DNA of 64,000 nucleotides, from contig NC_087067.1 in the NCBI RefSeq assembly GCF_963678635.1, positions 12,071,716-12,135,715 of the forward strand. Direction: 5' to 3'. The first letter of the stretch is position 1, and the number at the start of each line of letters is the position of its first letter. The DNA comes from Symsagittifera roscoffensis. Its lineage: Eukaryota; Xenacoelomorpha; Acoela; Convolutidae. This document shows positions 61,140 to 64,000 of this stretch, piece after piece. The position numbers and the translations under genes are program-made. Under the pieces are notes generated by a model that ran no database searches, was not told the origin of the DNA, and worked only from the letters and a program-made list of their open reading frames with translations.

Positions 61140-62450
61140 AAATATAAAAGTTGCCGCTCTGATCATCCGACAACCCTAATCGGACTTTTTTTATTCATAG
61201 TTCTTTTTCATGATATATTCGCAATCAGTTAAAGTTTGCTAAGGCAATTCCCTTTAGAAAATCAAAAAATAAATTCAAGCCAAATATCCATAGGCCGATC
61301 AGTATTTTGTCTACATTCTGCAAAATTTTTGAAAGAATCATTTTTTAAAAAACTATTTGGTTCATTGAAAAAAATAATCTTTCAACCCAAGCTTTTAGTT
61401 GCAGAAAACGTTTTTCTTGTGTCAAAGCAGTTTCGATAATAAGTGACTGAATGAAAATGTTATCGACCAAAAAACTTTGATTTAGCCTTTTTATTCGGAT
61501 TTCAAGAAATTTTTCGACACAGTTGATCACAAAAGTTCTGTAAGCAAAACTGCAACAATATGCGTTTCGTAGTAATTTTTTGATAGTTTCAATATCCTAT
61601 TTAGAATATCGGACGTTTTTTGTATTATCAGATATTGTAACTTCTAAATTGAACTGTCAACTGGGAGTTCCGCAGGAGTCAGTGTTGTGACCATTGCTTT
61701 TCTTGATCAATTGCTTCCTGATCAATTGACTTATTCGCCAGCTACTCTTCTTACCTACGAAACAACTATTGTAGCAAAAACAAAAGACGTTGCAGAAGTT
61801 CAAGCTTCGGGTTAGATATAAAATGCGCAGATGACTGGTGCAAAGCTAATGAAACCTTCATTCAATTTCCAAGTGCCTCTAAATGTGTTTTAGCAAATCG
61901 AGTCCTCATATAGAACTTAACATCGCATCGCAAAACATTTCGGAAAGCAGTTATTTTCAATATCTAAGAGTTTTCGTTGATTAAAACTGACTTTTGGTAA
62001 TGATATTGATCATGTATGCAAAAACAAATTTGGCAAAATTCAACGGTGATCTCTATCGAGCGAGACATTTGTTGTCAAAGTCAACTTTCATATCTTTCTA
62101 TAATGCTTACGCTTAATCAGTTATAACCTTTGTTTTCTGATCTATGGATCTTTATCTAAAACGTCTCTTAGCAGTGTTGACTTAATGCAAAATCGAATCT
62201 AAAAATATATATTTTTTTTCAGGAATACAAATTTGATATTTTTTTATTGAACATTTTTTCACAGTGGTTTTACAGAATCTTGGAATATATGTTTATAAAT
62301 TACTTGATTATAGTTCGAACGAAAAGAGGCGAGAAACTCGATGAAAAGGTAAAAGACTTCTTAATCTGCTAGAATTATGAAAAAAAACTGAAAAGAAGTT
62401 TTTATTTTTTTTTGTTTAAGTATACAATTTTGTGGCAATGAATGAGCAAC
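61140..62450 (+). pseudogene. Degenerate non-LTR retrotransposon, reverse transcriptase region
   Basis: RT landmarks on the plus strand with several stops: FYSDFKKFFDTVDHKS (61488-61535), NCQLGVPQESVL and PLLFLIN (61654-61710), ADDWCKAN (near 61830), SYFQYLRVFVD (61946-61978), AKFNGDLYRARHLLSKSTFI then SFYNAYA (62035-62117). The last block is characteristic of the RT thumb region. The catalytic YADD was not found intact. A 3' tail shared with 58350-59150 ends near 62450. Confidence 0.75.
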
Positions 62451-62900
62451 TGCCTGATAAATGTTTTAAAATGCAAAATGCTCAACGCCGTCTATACTTT
62501 CTTCACGCAATTTATTCTTCTAAAACTTGCGCCTACTGATTGCAGTTTTTGTCCTTCTACATTACTAGGGCCTTATCTAGATTATTACAACAAGATCAAA
62601 TGTTCTCGTCGTAATGTCCTTGTGTGGCATTCATTCCGAAGATTTTAATTACGGTTGTTTAAGATGACGTATACTAAATATTCTATACCCTGATAAAACT
62701 ATACTATACTGCCTGCTCCGACTTGTAATGGCTTGAACTCAACACTGCTGCCAAATGTGAAAAACTTTGAAAAAAACTATGATATATTTGTTTTTGGGAT
62801 CTTCTTAACAATTCCCTTCTTGCTAAAGGTGTGAGATTTGTTACCAGTTACGAGATTAAGGAGAGGCGGAAGCAGGGGCTGAGCTATACCCTGCGAAGAA
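62451..62900. other. Unresolved sequence after the LINE
   Basis: A 60-codon frame (62442-62648, ending RRNVLVWHSFRRF) follows the LINE tail but has no recognised family. The rest is AT-rich. Confidence 0.3.
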
Positions 62901-62904
62901 ACCA

Positions 62905-62990
62905 ATTATCTTAAAGTGTCCTAAATGTCCAAGAAAGTAAAAGGTGCTGAATAACTTGAAGAATCACTGCTTAGTTAAGCATGCCTGATC
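62905..62990 (+). pseudogene. C2H2 zinc-finger remnant, probably from a retroelement
   Basis: In one frame with a single stop: KCPKCPRK-stop-KVLNNLKNHCLVKHA, a Cys-x2-Cys and His-x5-His finger with the central Leu. Isolated C2H2 fingers like this occur in some non-LTR and Penelope-like elements. The downstream frame DARMLKILPREIALIGGLAF (63027-63086) may belong to the same relic. Confidence 0.45.
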
Positions 62991-63289
62991 GTACATCCTC
63001 CAGCAAGCTATATGTGGAAGAAAGACTTGATGCTCGTATGCTCAAAATTCTTCCACGCGAGATTGCCCTAATCGGGGGTCTAGCTTTCCTAATACCAACT
63101 CCTCAAATGTCTATAGGCCAAAATCCTAAGGTTGGAGTGGCTTAGTACTCTATCAAAGGCAGGGGTACTAGGTACAAAAATCGCATATGCTTTAACCAGT
63201 AAACTATTTTATTATAATTGTGGCAATTTGTTACTAGGTACCAATGGGCGGGGAATACTTGAAGATATCTGTTTTTTTTTGTGTGCATA

Positions 63290-64000
63290 ACGACCTAGAT
63301 CTTGTTAACTATCCCATATTGCAATAGGGGGAGGTGCAACTCATCAGAAGGTTCGAATTAATTTCTTTTGGTTTGACATTATCTGAATTTCGGTTTTTAT
63401 GCTATTCGATACAAGTTTCATTTTGAAAACTTTAATGCTAGTCGAGCTTTATTCTAGTCGATACACCGCCCGCACCAAGTCTTAGCAAAAATAGCAATTA
63501 CATAAGTCAATAGATTCCTTTCGATGTTTTTGAAGATTTTGTTTTCTCAAACCTAATTAACTATCCCAGTTGCGCTAAATTAATTGATGCTTTATCACCG
63601 AAGCACTAAACTGAAAAAAGACCTTGAGGCATCGTACTTACGTTAAAAAACCTGTTAGTTTCTAGATATCCTTTTGTCACAATTGCAGCAGAAATATTGG
63701 GTGCTTAATTTTCTGGGATCTTGTTAACTATTCCCCCGTGGTACCTTGTAAAGAAACCCCCCACCCCCTATAATGAATTAATTGAACAGTTAAGCAGTAT
63801 GAATTTTGTATTTTGTCCCCCCTTTTGCAAAAATGGGAATTAGTAAACAAGATCCATCATCTGAGGTTCGACTCCCTGACACCCAATGGGTTTTCCCTAT
63901 GGCTCATTTATGCGACATTCATTTTGGTCGAATCAGCCCTCAAATTGTTAATAAAAATCTAGGAGCGCTCCGAAAAAAATGGCTTTTGTCTCAAAACCGT
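63290..64000 (+). mobile_element. Family E repeat, copies 3-4, running off the window
   Basis: A partial copy (about 63290-63470: CTTGTTAACTATCCC, AAGGTTCGAATTAATT, GCTAGTCGAGCTTTATTC) is followed by a fuller one from TCAATAGATTCCTTTCGATG through CCCCTTTTGCAAAAATGGG, CTGAGGTTCGACTCCCTG (63863) and TTCATTTTGGTCGAATC to CTAGGAGCGCTCCG at the window end. Confidence 0.7.

Overview
The window is animal nuclear DNA: AT-rich, with short coding exons bounded by GT-AG introns of up to about 6 kb, AATAAA poly(A) signals, and dense transposon relics. The gene families (TRPC channel, SLC38 amino-acid transporter, WAP-type membrane protein) and the transposons (hAT, several non-LTR retrotransposons, a Penelope-like GIY-YIG fragment, tRNA-derived SINEs) point to an invertebrate metazoan. 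I cannot name the species. There is one 200-N assembly gap (5270-5469).

Three host genes are supported. (1) 1704-2141, minus strand: a single internal exon of a TRPC-type cation channel. (2) 6447-15088, plus strand: a complete six-exon gene for a 287-residue type I membrane protein with a signal peptide, an eight-cysteine WAP-like ectodomain, one transmembrane helix and a cytoplasmic tail with two PPxY motifs. (3) 38278-55019, plus strand: a complete ten-exon gene for a 552-residue amino-acid transporter of the SLC38 family, closest to SLC38A7 (SNAT7). All its splice phases join without a frameshift. The three genes show no sign of acting in one pathway; they are neighbours separated by repeats.

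Most of the rest is repetitive. Family A is a roughly 430-bp hAT-like MITE (CAGGGGCGGATCTAGG termini, 8-bp target duplication) carrying a tRNA T-arm-like hairpin; copies lie at 0.7-5.2, 23.7-24.3, 27.4 and 56.9 kb. Family B (about 500 bp, CpG-rich core, terminal hairpin) lies at 8-14, 36.8, 44.5 and 46.4 kb. Family C (TTTACACA ends with hairpins) encloses B at 36.7 and 46.2 kb and also lies at 53.8 kb. Family E (59.2-60.5 and 63.3-64.0 kb) looks like a distant relative of A. A 4.2-kb degenerate satellite (15.8-20.05 kb) contains a recent 1.1-kb higher-order duplication. The 28.5-32.4 kb stretch is a graveyard of non-LTR reverse transcriptases plus a Penelope-like endonuclease piece. A hAT relic with TIRs and target duplication lies at 34730-35958. 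More LINE debris lies at 58.3-62.5 kb.

The most unusual items are the WAP-TM-PPxY protein, the A/E transposon family with its T-arm mimic, a perfect 36-bp-arm hairpin built from a 15-bp unit (24373-24452), the satellite duplication, a cluster of TAATNNATTA palindromes (21.6-22.4 kb), and paired CpG-rich GGCGCGACC patches (9.9 and 21.4 kb).
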